A stretch of 64,000 bases of DNA, taken from NCBI GenBank assembly GCA_037042915.1, contig CM073202.1:3162001-3226000 (forward strand), written 5' to 3'. The DNA is from Auricularia sp. M13 (lineage: Eukaryota; Basidiomycota; Agaricomycetes; Auriculariales; Auriculariaceae). A program made the position numbers and the translations under genes. Below are positions 10,801 to 23,357 of the stretch, piece by piece; position 1 is the first letter of the stretch, and every line of letters begins with the position of its first letter. The notes beneath the pieces are model-generated. The model was given only the letters and a program-made list of their open reading frames with translations. It made no database searches and was not told the DNA's origin.

Positions 10801-13539
10801 CTCAGTCTGCAAACTGACACCCGAATTCAAGGCCATAGCTAGGTGGTAGCTCCAGTGCCAGCTGGCATAGACAAGACCAGCAGGAAGTTTCTTCATACGA
10901 TTGTCAAGGTTTCGGATCTCGCAATTGCTTGTATCTGAAGAGGGAAAATCCCAGATGTTGAAGTGGAGGGATTTGTTCAAGACGCGAAGAGCTCCGAGAG
11001 CAATGACGTCATGGACATCGCCGGGTTCCACACGCCAAGCATGGGGCGGATCCGCCCTTGTCAGGAAGTCGCGAAAGGAGGTATGAAGCGGTCGAATGGG
11101 CTCCGAAGAGTCGCCCACGCCTGAGAGCAAGGATCCCAAATGCGGAATGGTGAGGTCAACTGCACCGTCGCTGGCGTCTACTCCGCGTCGAAGGCCCCTT
11201 AAGGTATCCATCGAGAGAAGCTCTGCGGAATAGAGGACTTGAGCCATGACAGAGCGGAAGCGGTCGATTCCGGTGTCGTCGGGAAACTGCTGACTAAGAA
11301 TCTTCTCGTATAGAGCCTCGAGTTGGCCAAAACCGACCGTACCGAACGCTGACGGGGCCGCCAACCACTTCTTGTATCGCTCCGCTACCGTTAAACCACC
11401 AGTCTTGGGATTGAGCAAGCGGCATACTGTGGCGGCCCACTCAAAGAGGCCGTCCGCTGCAACAACGAGCGTATGAATCTGCTTGTTATCCAGGTGTCGT
11501 TCCATCTCGTGACGAATGTAGACGGATATGCTTTCAGTGGGATCGTGCTCCTTCAGGCCGAGGTCGATGTAATCGAAGGTATCAGGCGTTGTCTTGCCCG
11601 CGGAAGTGCTCGAATGATTGCGTAGGGCAGTGTCAACGTCTGACTCGAGGCGCGACGTGACTAGGACGCGGAAGTTTGCCGGCAGATCCGCAGCGCGCTT
11701 CGTCAGAGCCTTCAGCAAGTTCTCGCGCTCACGCAGGAGATTCGGACCCGTCCTATCGAACGCAGCCGGGGGTTCCGTCAAGTCAGTACATTCGTCGAAC
11801 GCGTCGACAACGACGAGAACAGGGCCGACCCAGTGGGCCTTCTGGGCAGGCCTGACAATCAGGTTCTCCCACTGCTCGATGACGTCGCCCGACTTTGCCA
11901 GGCGTCCCGATTCAGACAGCACTGCGCTCAGCTCGCGTCTGAAGTCCGCGTTCCAGTCCGCGAGCTCACGTGCAAGAGTGCTGAACAGCGACCACGGTGC
12001 CAGGCTTTTGTTCGTGCGGTCAAACGCGAAGAATGCGCCGAGCCGACCGAAAGTTTCTAGTCGGGACGCAACAGTATGGGCGATGGACGTCTTGCCACTG
12101 CCCGCGACGCCAACGACAAAGCGAGTGCGGGTAGCATCGGGATCGTTGATCCAGTCTACGAGATTGTCGAGAGTGGCCGTCCGGGTACCTGGCAGACAGG
12201 CCTTGTCACGCTGGCGGCCCGTGCCCTCCGCATATTGCAATTCTTGCAGCGTCAGGGTCGCCTCTGTCGTACAACCGACTTTAGATGCGCAATCCGAACA
12301 CTGGATTAAATTCATACCAATACGGGATTCGGTAATGCTGACAGTTCTAACAAGATCGATGATTCGAGGGATGTCGTGGTCGGTTATCATGCGACCGAGC
12401 TTCACAAACGCTTTGCTGTATTCGGCGATCATATCGTCGAGGTTGAATTTGAGAGTCGCTTTCCAAGCCCGTTTCACTGCACATGCCGATGAGTTGCATG
12501 CACTGACATCGAGGGAGAGACGTACGGAAACTCTTGTCATCATAATGTTCTCGGATGAACGTAGCACATTCGCCAGTTTGCTGCGCCAACCGTGCGAGCA
12601 ATTTGCAGTGTGGGTCATCCTTGTCGTCTTTAACGCCTTCGAATTGGTGATAATGCGCCATGACGACGTCGTACGCGTGGGCCATATCGTTGATTAGCTC
12701 CTTCATGGCGTCGTCACGAGCCTTCTGCGCCAAGATGGGCTACGAATTATGAGCAAGCAGGACACGGCCCTTGAACGAAGGGGAACTCACTTTAAGAGCC
12801 GCCTGGATGAGAGTGGCCGCGATCTTCGCGTATGGGTGAACCTGAGAAGCAGACTTGAGACGCAATCCATGGCATTCACACGCGACTACGCACCTCTCCA
12901 ATCCCGGAAACAAGTTCGCAGAACACAGAGATTTTGTCGAAAAGACCATTAACGCGCTCGGACCATTCATCTATGCCGGCAGCGCCGTCGGCAACATGCT
13001 GCAGGGCGTCGGACGGGCGCTCGCCAATGTGACCAGCGCCAGCATGCGCGGTCTCTGCCGCGCGGACGCCATCTTTGACCGCGGCGAGCGCATCGGCATC
13101 CAGAGGCGACTGTTCGTCGCGGACTTGAACTTGGGGTCCTGCTCTCTGAAAAATTCGTTACGAACCGACAGCTTGACTAGCAATTTTCTTTGTACCTCTG
13201 CTGAAGCACCGGCACCTCCAGCAACGTCTTGGGGGGGAGCAGCGGAAGGCGCGGGATCGGGGCGAGTCGCGCTGGAAGGCGTTGGTACCGTTTCCGCGTG
13301 CGTTCCCGGAGCGTCCGACGCAGGCATCTGCTCGGAAGTGAGATTGTGGCGCGCTTTCTGCTCGGTATCACCGCACGCACATCGATTCCCTCACGACCGG
13401 TGGTTGCAGGCGGCCGCAGGACCTGAACTCCGCCACCGACGCCCGATGCATCAGGCGGCGGCGACAGACAGTTAAGATAGTTCAGGAGCTTCCGCAAGCC
13501 CGGCTTGAGGTTTTGCGACCACTTGGAGAGCTGGGGCAT
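7807..13539 (-). pseudogene. NACHT-WD40 NLR 2, interrupted by a solo LTR
   Basis: Read on the minus strand. Start Met at 13539 (MPQLSKWSQ). The N-terminal helical region has EWSERVNGLFDKISVFCEL (about 12895-12960), HPYAKIAATLIQAALK (about 12790-12840) and QTGECATFIREHY (about 12530-12580). NACHT exon 10690-12618 has Walker A GVAGSGKTS and Walker B VLVVVDAFDECTDL. An intron of 52 nt (10638-10689) sits at the same place as in NLR3. The WD40 domain is open from 9632 down to the intron donor near 8210 (repeats such as GHTGQVRSVCFSPDGRYLV). The last exon ends at 7807. A solo LTR (9615-10470) splits the coding exon before the first WD repeat. Removing it restores perfect collinearity with NLR3, so all other parts look intact. 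Whether a splice variant rescues the gene is unknown. Confidence 0.82.
9615..10470. mobile_element. Solo LTR in NLR2, 5-bp target duplication AGACT
   Basis: An 856-bp insertion begins TGTTGCGG and ends GTGACA, flanked by agact at 9610-9614 and 10471-10475. NLR3 lacks it: the two genes align base for base over 31 positions across the empty site (gtaggagatt... in NLR3). On the plus strand a TATA-like ggtatatagg (about 10333) precedes a pyrimidine-rich tract, as in an LTR promoter. The body is rich in ctcgg words. No internal retrotransposon sequence is present, so this is a solo LTR left by recombination. Family not assigned. Confidence 0.9.
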
Positions 13540-14170
13540 TCTGCTGGCGTATGAGAGTGGGTGGTAGTGGGAGAGTGTCGTGTGCGGACGGACAAAGCTG
13601 GGCACGTGTGTGAGGTGCTGCCTCTGACACAGCGAAGGGCCATGCGCGTCCTGCGGTTGCTAAAGGGCACTGCGCTGCATGTCGTGGGACACCGAACGCA
13701 TTTCTCAGGGGTGCCATCCAGAGCGATCGCCGCAGCAAGACTGCAAGGGGAGTCAAGACTGGGCCGGACATCGCACGAGTGACCACGGTTCGTACTGGTT
13801 TCAAGCCAATTATTGCAGTGCTTCGCTAATGCAAGTCTTAATCTCCACCCTCACTGGGAAACCAGCGAGGCGAAGCGTCTTTGGACAGTTCGACGGAGAC
13901 AGTTCGACGTACAACTGCTGGCGGTGGGGATCGTCAACCTCGTTGACCTGAATTCAAAGGCATACGACCCTGATTTACCCTCTAAATAGGTATCGGTGCG
14001 TAAAGGAGGTAATATCAAGCCGGACAGTGTCGTACACTGATATTTGCGTGGGCCGACTATTCCAGTGCGCAACGTTCTTTCCTCTCGCTTACAGCTTGCG
14101 CTGAAAGCATGATGTGTAAGAGCAGTATGCCAATATTGAGGGAATTGTAGCTACCTACGGAACCCTGACT
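13540..14170. other. Intergenic stretch upstream of NLR2
   Basis: No gene is supported. It contains only short overlapping frames with low-complexity translations. It would hold the NLR2 promoter. Confidence 0.5.
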
Positions 14171-14559
14171 CAGTGTGTTCGAACAGGATCGCGCCTGCGT
14201 TTGTATGTCATTTCCGCCGGCTCGAATGCATGCCGCCCAGCACAACCGCGGATTGCAACAAATGCGCAAGCCCTTGTACCGCCCACGTTTTTGGGTCTCG
14301 TTGCTGTCCAGTCGCACTGAAGCTGACCGGTCTTATTCGGCTCGAAATTGCGTCCAGGGGTCGCGCGCGCAAAGAAAACTTCCGGACGGGGCTCCATGAA
14401 TAGTATTGGCAGCGCAAATATTGCAGCAGGCCGCAGAGCAAGTATCGTGGCTCGCGGTGCAGGAGTAGGAGGCCAACTTCAACAGTGGGCAAGTTGCTGT
14501 CGGAGCTCCAACTTGAACGGTTCACACCTTGAACCCCATAGTCGCCCATGAAGTCTAGA

Positions 14560-15220
14560 TCCTCGGCACCACATGCACCTGAGCATCCACAACCGAACAC
14601 CTTTGGCGTGCTACTCATCGCCGCTCGCACCTCTGCCCGCCCAACCAGTTAACCGATCCCATGGCGACGTTGGACGCCAGTTCGCCCCGCACAAGATCCC
14701 GCGTTCCACCAGGCGCCGTAACGTGCTCATGACGTGCTTGCCAGCCAGCTGCGCCGCCCCGACCGTTGGAGACGACGTTAGGTACGCCCGTCTGTGCTTG
14801 ATGCTTTGCCTGCTCATTCCATGGTGCCAGGTGAGGAAATCGATGGAAATGAGCGCATATCCGAGCAGGCACACCGGCTGCTCTTGTGCTGCGCATGCGT
14901 CGAGCCAATGAACACGGACTCGGGCGCGCGAGTAGGGCGCGTCGCCGACGGCAAGCGTCCAACCGCGAGGGCGTCCAACTCCTGCACGAGCGCGTCGAGC
15001 AACCCGCGACTGCGAGCCACGTGTTCTGCACGACAGCTTGAGGCTGAAACCAAGCGTGGGCACAAGCCGCCGTCCATGTTCGAGGCGTAGCGGCTCGCCG
15101 AGCGCGAGTGGGCGTGCATGTGCCGCGCTGCGGGACCTCAGCCAGCTGTTCACAACGGCGAGCCCGGTGCCGCATGGTCAGGATGCACACAAGTATTCGT
15201 GTGGCTGCATTCAAGTACCT
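14560..15220 (+). pseudogene. RING-like gene copy B1, decayed
   Basis: Paralogue of copy A1. It shares the caccacatgcacctgagcatccacaa start (14568 here, 4320 in A1), the ccgaccgttggagacgac block (14759 versus 4679) and an HRLLLCCACVEPM segment (about 14872-14915). The downstream part keeps a KRGHKPPSMFEA remnant matching RGRKPPxEPxAE of copies A2 and B2. The frame is broken and the CGH part of the RING core is missing. Its position between RING copy B2 and NLR2 mirrors A1, so both belong to one duplicated block. Confidence 0.5.
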
Positions 15221-15779
15221 TTATTGCTAGTATGGTTCTCAATATCAGAACTAGCCCTGGCCCTCATGTTGTCTTGGAACGTAGATAATCTGCTATATTG
15301 ATCATTTTCTAAACCAACACATATTTATTTAGGTCCAGAACGGCTGTTCCAAGCACGTCGTCTGAGCTATGAATTGTTGCGGCGCCGCTGTGAATATGGA
15401 CGGGGGAAGACGGCAAGATCATTGTTGTCGGAGCTACAACCGTTCTTCGCGTTCGTCTTCCTCGTCATGTGCCCCGCACACTACACTACGACCGTCGTCG
15501 AGGTGGACGATGCGCGCTGGAAAATGCGCAATTACTCATCACGATGAATAAGCGCACGAGCGTCGGGAGCTGCACATGGCTGCCCAGCAGAGCAGCAAAC
15601 GAGTTGCGACTGCGGTGCCGAATGCGTGCGCAATGGCAGACGCGGGGGCGACGCCGTGAGCCATGGACGCCTGAGGAGCTGCTCGTTGGGATCTGTGGGA
15701 GGTCTGTTGTTCGCGACGACGGACTTGAATGTCGCTCCCAGCGCTCAAACGCGTCCGGAAACCACTGCGCTGTGTACGC

Positions 15780-17554
15780 CCTATTTTCATTATTTTCTTA
15801 TTGTTTTCCAGCTGAAGCTGCTGCAGCGCCAGCACATGCTATGGCGCGCGTCTCCACGACTCTGCGGATTCGCTGCTGCACGCGGCGCTCGTGCGCGCAG
15901 ACCGGCCGACGTGACGACTGCCCGCGCTGCGGCTGGCAGAACGACCGCGCGCTGTTCTGCCTCTGGTGTCTGTGCCAGGACGAGGATGATTTCAAGGCCA
16001 AGCGGCAGCGCCCGCTGCGGTGCCGTACTATCCCAGCGTCGCTCGTCTATTCCGTGCTGCCGACGCCGCCGACGAGGCGGCGGTTCTCGTCGCGCGCCCC
16101 GCCGTCTTCCTCTGCTCCTCCGCCTATCGCCACCTCTAACGCGTTCACCACTACGCCTGCTCTTGCTGTTGATAACGATAAACTTGGTGGCCCACCTGCA
16201 AATGGTGATCATACCGCTGTTGCCAGCCCGTTCTCCGCGACTGCCAGTACAACCCCGGATACAGCTACGGTCTGCTCTACTCATACGTCACCCGGCCCGC
16301 TGCTTTCATGCTGCCTTCTTCCCCGTCCACGACATCCCATAGACGATATCCGTCCGCCATTTCCGCGACTGGCGCTTCGCGATGCCCAGGCCGACTGCGC
16401 TTCCCTGTCCGCCCGCCTCTTTTGCTTCGCACTCGCCAAACCCGTCGCTCAGCCCGACTTCGACCAACGTTTCCTGCCGCGCGAGGTGCGTAACGTTTCA
16501 CTATGCGTCCCCTCTTTATCCCATGTTCCCCGCGCGCCCACTTCGCATGTTGTTTGCGTCTACCTGCGCTTCCAGCCGCTTGTGTCCCCTGTCCCTGTTT
16601 TCAAGCTCAGCGCTGGCTACTCGCACCCCCTCTCGCGTCCTTCGTTTCGGATCAGTCTCTTTTCGCGCCTACCGTCGCTGACGCTCGCGTCCCGGAACAG
16701 GCGCGCATTCACCGCAGAGCGGACGCCAACGCCGCCGCGGCGCCGCCATGACACTCGACGTCACCCGGTCCACCTCGCCGCTCGCGCCTCCTTCCACGGC
16801 GAGCGCCATTGCGCTTCGCGCGCCAGGCCCAGCAGAACTTTGGTCGCGCGGAGGTGGGGGTCACTGCCGGAATATCCGCTTCATGTATGACTTCGGGATG
16901 CCGGGTCTTGGGCTCGATGCGGACGCTTGGCAGCACTACAACGAGCTTCGAACAGCTCTACCTGCCAGCCCCCTGGCGTTGCCGCAGTATAAGCGCGAAT
17001 TTCCCTTCAAGACGGCCGGGCTGATCGGCTTTACGAGCGCCTGAGGCGCCCAAGGTTTTCGACGTCAAAACGGGTGTGTTGTCGTTACACTACATGCGTT
17101 CTTTTTCGGCTGAACTCATGTTGTACAGTCGTCCACAATGCAGAGCGCAAAGCCGAGCCGGCGCAGCGGCTGCTCGTCTGCGCCAAATGCGTCGACCGCT
17201 GCGCGCGGACCAGAATGCGCGGGCTGCGCGCGTGTGGGCGCTGCGGTGCGAGCACGTCGTCGACGGCAAGTGTCTCGCGGCGTCTCGCGGCGCTCGCCGA
17301 AGAGGACCAGCTCCTCCATTCGCATTCGCACCTCCATTCGCACGGCGACGGCGAACAGCGACCGTCCGCCCCTGCCCAAGGCTACGCGCGGGCGCAAGCC
17401 GCCGCCGGAGCCCAAGGCGGAAGTGCTCGCCGAGCGCGAATGGTCGTGTCCCGTGCCGCGCTGCGGCAAGGCCCACAGGAGCCAGCTCGTCCGTAAGGGC
17501 GAGCCGGGCGCTGCACCCGTGTGGGCGCAGAAGGCTGGCTATGGTGCTATCTAG
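15780..17554 (+). pseudogene. RING/zinc-ribbon gene copy B2, frameshifted
   Basis: Best-preserved member of the local family. The first Cys cluster reads IRCCTRRSCAQTGRRDDC and PRCGWQNDRALFCLWCLCQ (about 15855-15985), two CxxC-type pairs typical of a zinc ribbon. A Pro/Ser/Thr-rich linker follows up to a likely donor gtgcgtaac near 16485. A later exon has IRFMYDFGMPGLGLDADAW (about 16875-16935). The C-terminal RING-like part has RLLVCAKCVD, ALRCEHVVDGKCLA and WSCPVPRCGKAHRSQLV (about 17165-17500). CAKCVD and the following RADQNARAARVWALRC are in different frames, so a frameshift is present and a pseudogene is most likely. Function unknown; RING-like ligase activity is only inferred. Confidence 0.58.
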
Positions 17555-17804
17555 CTCGTGTGGCCTCTGCGTGCTATTCCTGCTGCTGGTGCTGGTGCTT
17601 TTCGTGCATTTGGCGACGTTGCGCGTCCGCGTGGGTAAGTACATACATCCAACATAGATTCCTGGTTCGCTACCGTTCTGCCGTGGTGTGCGTGTCCGTG
17701 CTCAGTTTACTGCGACGCACCTCGTTTCGTGGGCTCGCTATTGTAGGTCACACGGGGCTCCGTCGACGTCTGCTGTTTGGACCATGCGCGTGGCTTGTGC
17801 TCTG

Positions 17805-18135
17805 AGATCCAACTGAACTCAGTGCTTGTGCCGCGGCCGCGCTGAGTACGTCCTTCGTGCTCTCTGAAGTTTGGTGGTCCACTGCTATCACTCAGATCTC
17901 TTGACCCTCATGCGCCGTCGCAGTACGCTAGCCCTCGCTCCTTATCATGTGAGGTTTGGCGCAGCGATTACTCTTGTGCAAAGGTCAAGGCCACTGTGGA
18001 GGGCGGCTGGCGCAGCTGCTGCATTTTCGGGAGAGTCAATTTATGATTCAATTGTGCTCCGAGATTCAAGGAAAGTCAGCGCTTGTACTGAGGCAGCACT
18101 GAATACGTTCCTCCTATCTTCCTGAGGTCCACTGC
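17805..18135 (+). repeat. Imperfect direct repeat pair, about 255 bp apart
   Basis: The segment around 17817-17935 (gctgagtacgtcc, ggtccactgctatcactcagatctc, cgtcgcagtacgct) recurs in diverged form around 18080-18190 (actgaatacgttcc, ggtccactgccagcgatccttcatatctc, cctcgcaatacgctc). Probably an old local duplication in the block downstream of NLR3. No coding content. Confidence 0.6.
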
Positions 18136-18496
18136 CAGCGATCCTTCATATCTCCCGACGCTCGCGCGACCTCGCAATACGCTCACTGCACCATGCGGAC
18201 ATATCGACAGGTTTGACTCTTTCAGCGCGTCGTGAGTGGATCCTGGGGCTCGCGCATTTGAAGAGCAGTAGTGTCAGAAAGCCGCGCCCAGCTGTGATTG
18301 ATGCTAGGATGTCCGACTCACTAGGATGTCCGACACACGGCGCCTGAAGACGCCGCACTCCGGATATCCTCAACGATGGGCGGTGGACGCGGCTGCTGCG
18401 TCATGAGATCGTGATTCAAAGTCGTCGGTATCTACAGGACGCATCCACCGCCAGATTCCGAGCACACTACATACATGGTACATGGAACCGAAGCGC

Positions 18497-21400
18497 TCAA
18501 TTGTTCGCAACAGGCTCAGAGGACACGGGTGCGTTCCCGAGGTCAACGCTTAAGGCCCCGGCGCATCTCGTCCACTCTTTGCCGAATCCCACGCCGGAGA
18601 CGTCGATCTTGACCGGCCTGGCTGGCTCGCGGTTGGGACGCAAGATATGCACCAGCCCCGGCAGCCAGAGATCTGCTCGATATTGCTCAGGGACGTAGAT
18701 GACCTGCCGATCCTTCTTGTCGTAAAGCCGCCCATGGGCAAAGCCTGGGCCTGGACGAAGCATAGTATGTTCGCCCTCCGGGATATAGGAACACTGTATC
18801 CCCGAAGCCGAGTCCTCAGCCGGTAGTGAGGCGTTGTCTACCGAACACTTCAGCCGTCTGCCTCATAGTCGGAAACATAGCTCACCAGCGCTTTGTTCGA
18901 CGTTGAAAATACGAACAGTGCCGTCGGAACTGCCTTGTAGAACACAATCCCCTGACGGAGAGAGTGCGATGCAAGTGACCGCGCCGCTTGGTATGCGTAT
19001 GCTCGGCACAAGTGGAGCTTGAGACGCTGAATCCCAGACTGAAATCTCCAGGCCATACACTCCCGCGGAGCGAAAGCCGTTGGCAGAGGCGATGTCATGC
19101 GGGCGGTGAGTATTGCGTTCATCCCAACCATCCCGATCATAGTGTTGTGACGACCCGTCCATGGCTGACTTGAGCCAATCACGTGAGGCAGCTAGAATAC
19201 TATCATCGGAGATTGGCGCTCCGGTCTCAGAGTCCCACACAGAGGGCGGTTTCTTCCCACCGAAAGTCACTGCGGCAAATCGACCGTCGGGGGAGTACGC
19301 AGCATATTCCGCCGGACCCGATTGGTATTCCGAAGACTGGGAGTGAGCCGCAGCAACGTCTACAGTACGCAAATCGCCATCTTCATCTGCCATAATGAGG
19401 CGTTTTCCATCTGGTTGAAATTCGATAGCGCTGACCCTTTTCGTGTGGTAGTAAAGGACCCTGCTGCGGGAACCGAGATCGTCATACAGTCGAATATTAC
19501 CATCGCTGGACGCAGAAGCGATGCATAGCCCATCAGGCGACCAAGCAATAGCCATAGAATCATCTGAATGCCCACGCATCGGCCCTCCATCGAAGGACAG
19601 TTTGTCAATATCGAAGACCCAGGTGGTGCCATCGCGTTGCTTAGCGTAAGCTGTGTCAACAGCGATGGCGACGAGGTTGGACCTTGGAGAGCGAGAGAGT
19701 TCCCGTGCCGGCAGTCCTTCAGGGATCGGAATAGGTGGGCCATATTGGTGGCCAGTATCGGCGCCCCAAATGCGGACCGTAGCGTCAGTGCTGGAAGAGA
19801 TGATGAATTCACTGTTCAGGGAGTAGACAGCGCCCAGAACAGCGCCGGTATGGCCTCGCAGTGGGTGGCCAACCTGTTTTCCCGTTTTGGCATCCCATCG
19901 ACGGACTGTCTCGTCAATGGAGGCAGAAACAATGTAGCGACTGTCGGGCGAAAAGCATAGAGTGCGGACATAGTCAGTGTGCCCGTGCGACATGCCGAGC
20001 AGCTCTCCGGTCTCCACATTCCACCGTAAGATCGTGTCCATGACGTCACCCATACGAGCAGCAGCAGCAATGATTTGACCGTCAGGTGAAAACACAACGG
20101 AGCTGACCCCAGTCAAAGTGCCTGGAGCGCGCGAGAGCTCCAGTACTGACTTGTGCATGCTCGCTGCCTCAACGAGACGCACATTTCCGTCCATACAGCC
20201 CAGTGCCATATAGATGCCGTTGGGTGAGTATGCAAAGCACGACACATTATGGGGGCAGAAGACTACAGGCCACTCTGCCTCCAAGCCGTCGACGGTTGGT
20301 AGGAGATTACTGTTACGAACAAAAGAGCGTCGAACCAGCGACGTAGTTGGGCAGAATGCCAGGGCCGAGAGGTAGATGTGCGGCGCGGAGTACTGAATGG
20401 GCTTGATGCAGTTGTTAATAAATAAAATGGCGTCGTTAATAAACGCGATGACATCATCATCATGCAATGGCTATTCGGACGCATAGCTCAGTATGGGTTT
20501 ACTTCAACAAGTGAGGTGCCTACCCTGAAGAACGAAACGGCGGTGAGCAAGGATGGCACGGCTCTGTGCATGAATCCACAAAGAGACACCACCTCCAGCC
20601 AAAAAAGGAGCTTCTGCGTGAGAAAAATGCGAAGCTCTGTCTGCAAACTGACAGCCGATTTCGAGGCCATGGAGAGGTGGTGGCTCCAGTGCCAGCTGGC
20701 ATACATGAGACCGGCAGGAAGCTTCTTCATACGATCGTCAACGTCGTTGAAATATTCATTCGGTGTATATGAAGACGGGAAATCCCAGATGTCAAAGTGA
20801 AGAGATTTGTTCAAGACGCGCAGAGCTCCGAGAGCAATGACGTCATGAACATCGCCCGGTTGAACATGCCACGAGTGCGCCGAATCTGCCCTCGTGAGGA
20901 AGTTGCGGAAGGAAGAATGAAGCGGCCGAATGAGCAGGGAATGCTTGCTAACGCCGGAGAGCAGCGATCCCAGGTGCGGAATGACGAGGTTGACCGCCTT
21001 GTCACCATCATCTACCGCGCGGCGGAGAGCAACGAGAGTATCCAGCGAGACGGGTTCCGCAGCGTACAGGACCTGTGCCATAACGTCACGGAAACACTCG
21101 AGTCCCACCTCGCCGGTAAACCGCTGCCCAAGGATCTTGGCATACAGAAGCTCGAGTGAGTGCGAAGGTTCATGTACGATACCGGCCGGCCCTTCCAAGC
21201 ATGCTCTGTATCGGTCAAGGACCGAGTAGCCTCCAGCAAAAGGATCAAGCAGATAGCGACATATGGCTGCAGCCCACTCGAACAACCCGTCCGCTGCTTT
21301 GACCACTACATTTATCTGCTCGTCTCCTAGACTCTCACCGAGCTCGTGATGAATGTAGAGCCTGATGCCTTCATGAGCCTCAACCTCGGCCTGGCCTAGA

Positions 21401-23357
21401 TCCGAGAACACGACAGCACACGAAGTTGGCGCGCGGATTGCGCTGTTAGCCACAGCGACGACGTCCTCCTCCAAGCGTGACGTGACCAGGATGCGGAAGT
21501 TTGCCGGCAGCTCATCAACCCGATTCGTCAGACACTCGAGCATATTTTTGCGCGCACGCTGACGATCCTGCTGGTCCCTATCAAACGCCAACGCGGGGCC
21601 CCTCAGGTCGGTGCACTCGTCAAATGCATCGACCACGATGAGCACGGGGCCGACAAAGTGGACGTTCTGGGCGGGCCGCACAATCAGGTCCTCCCATTGC
21701 TCGAAGACATCGCGCGACTTGGCCAGCCTTCCCTTCTGTGACAGAATCGCGGACATTCCGTGCCTAAAGTCCGCGTTCCAATCCGCGAGCTCGCGTGCGA
21801 CCGTGCTGAACACTGACCACGGAGCGAGGCGTTGGTTGGTGCGGTCAAATGCGAAGAATGCGCCGAGCCGACCGAAAGCTTCTAGCCGGGACGCAATGGA
21901 GTGAGCGATGGACGACTTCCCGCTGCCTGCGACGCCAACGACGAAGTGAACGCGGGTAGCACCGGGGTCAAAGATCCAATCAGCTAGGCAGGCGAGAGTG
22001 GCAACCCGAGTACCCGTGAGGCAGGCTTTATCATACTGTCTGCCTGCGACCTCAGCATAGACGAGCTCCTGCAATGCAAACGTCGCGTCTGCACACAACC
22101 GTTGTCAGTGTGCCAGTCCGAAAGTGGCTAGCACTCGTACCGATTTGAGCTACGGCCTTGCTTACAAGCTTCGCAGGCTGCGAAATGTCCCACTTGGCGA
22201 TCTTGTCCCCCAGCTCGACGAACGCTGTGCTGTATTGCTTGATTTTCTCGTCGACTTCGTAATTCACAATTCCCGTGAGCGCTCGTTTCACTGTGAAATC
22301 CCTATAAGCATGATCATTTTGCATGTTCGAAGGAGGGACTTGCTGAAACTCTTCGTCTCGTAATACTCTCGTATAAACCAGGCGCAGTCGGCCGTTTGCT
22401 TCGCCAGCTTGGCCAACAACTTGCAGCGCGGGTCGTTCTCACGGATGTTGCGGCTATTGACGTCCTTGTCCGCCATGACTCTGTCGAAGGTATCGTTCAT
22501 ATCCTCAATGAGCTTCTTCATGGCGTCGTCGCGGGCCTTCTGCTTCAAGATGGGCTGCGCATCATCAGAGCCTGATAGGACAATCATCACTTCCAGTCAT
22601 TTCACCTGCATCCCAGCAGTGATGATACCGGTAACGAGTCTCACGTACGGGTGAATCTAAGCAGCAGGTTTGGACTTGACGCAAACGAATGCGCGCAACG
22701 ACTCACTTCTCCGATATCGCCGAGAACGTTACAGAATGCGGACAGCTGCTTGAAGAGGTTGTCGACGCGGTCGGACCAGTCATCGGCAGCGACAACACCG
22801 TCTTGAGCGAACTGAACAGCGTTGGAAGAGCGCTCGCTAATCATTCCGGCGCCATCGCGGTTATCGTGCGCGCCGCGAACCGCACCCGCGAGCGCTGGAT
22901 CCTGCTGCGTCTGATCTTCGAAGGGTTCAGGTTTGGAGATCTAGAGAATGGGTAAGAATCGACTTTATCAGTTCGAAATGGCGCACGACTGGTGCATTGC
23001 CTGTAGTGACGGGGAGGTCCCCGGCTACAGAGCTCGCGGCAGGAGTGCTGCCATTAGCGGTATAGTCGTTGGAAGGGCCGGAGCCGAGGCCATTGGCGGA
23101 TGGCGCCACGACCGAACCAGCCGTCGGCGTGCTTGAAAGCGTTGGCGCCGCTGGAGTCTCTGTTTCCGGAGCATGCAGCACAGGACCCTGCTGGGCGACG
23201 TGAGTATCGTACGCGTCGCGCTGAGCATCATTGCGCGCACCTGGACTACCACAGGACTTGCATTCGACGGCGGCTGGGGTTGGGATCCGCCACCGACGTC
23301 CGCTGCGTTGGGCGACCGACGCTTTCGCGAGCGGAATATCTTCCGAAGTTTTTGCAT
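18497..23357 (-). CDS. NACHT-WD40 NLR 3, apparently intact
   Basis: Cytosolic STAND receptor. Proposed start Met at 23357 (MQKLRKIFRSRKRRSPN). The N-terminal helical region has ADDWSDRVDNLFKQLSAF (about 22765-22820), HPYVRLVTGIITAGMQ (about 22605-22652), KARDDAMKKLIEDM and QTADCAWFIREYYETKSF (about 22345-22550), which I read as a Goodbye-type STAND N-domain (inference). The NACHT exon (20524-22098) has Walker A GVAGSGKSS and Walker B VLIVVDAFDECTDL. A 53-nt intron (20471-20523) precedes the WD40 exon (18886-20470), which has at least eight repeats such as GHTDYVRTLCFSPDSRYIV. After another short intron the last exon adds a conserved tail including QVIYVPEQYRADLWLPGL and ends at 18497. The first exons are approximate. 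The repeats are diverged rather than near-identical, unlike HET-E-type WD arrays. Confidence 0.85.

Noticed and set aside
11618-12697. 359-codon plus-strand frame opposite the NLR2 NACHT exon
   Set aside because: It is the GC-rich antisense shadow of the NACHT coding region, with no independent domain.
15469-16890. A single 473-codon exon covering the RING-like copy B2
   Set aside because: Only about 15840-16490 matches the family. The 5' part includes intergenic sequence similar to 5.3-5.6 kb, and the 3' part runs through a likely intron, so the long frame is not the protein.
18303-18335. 17-bp tandem copy of aggatgtccgac-type sequence as a CRISPR-like or satellite array
   Set aside because: Only two units; a trivial tandem duplication. 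No array or spacer structure exists anywhere in the window.
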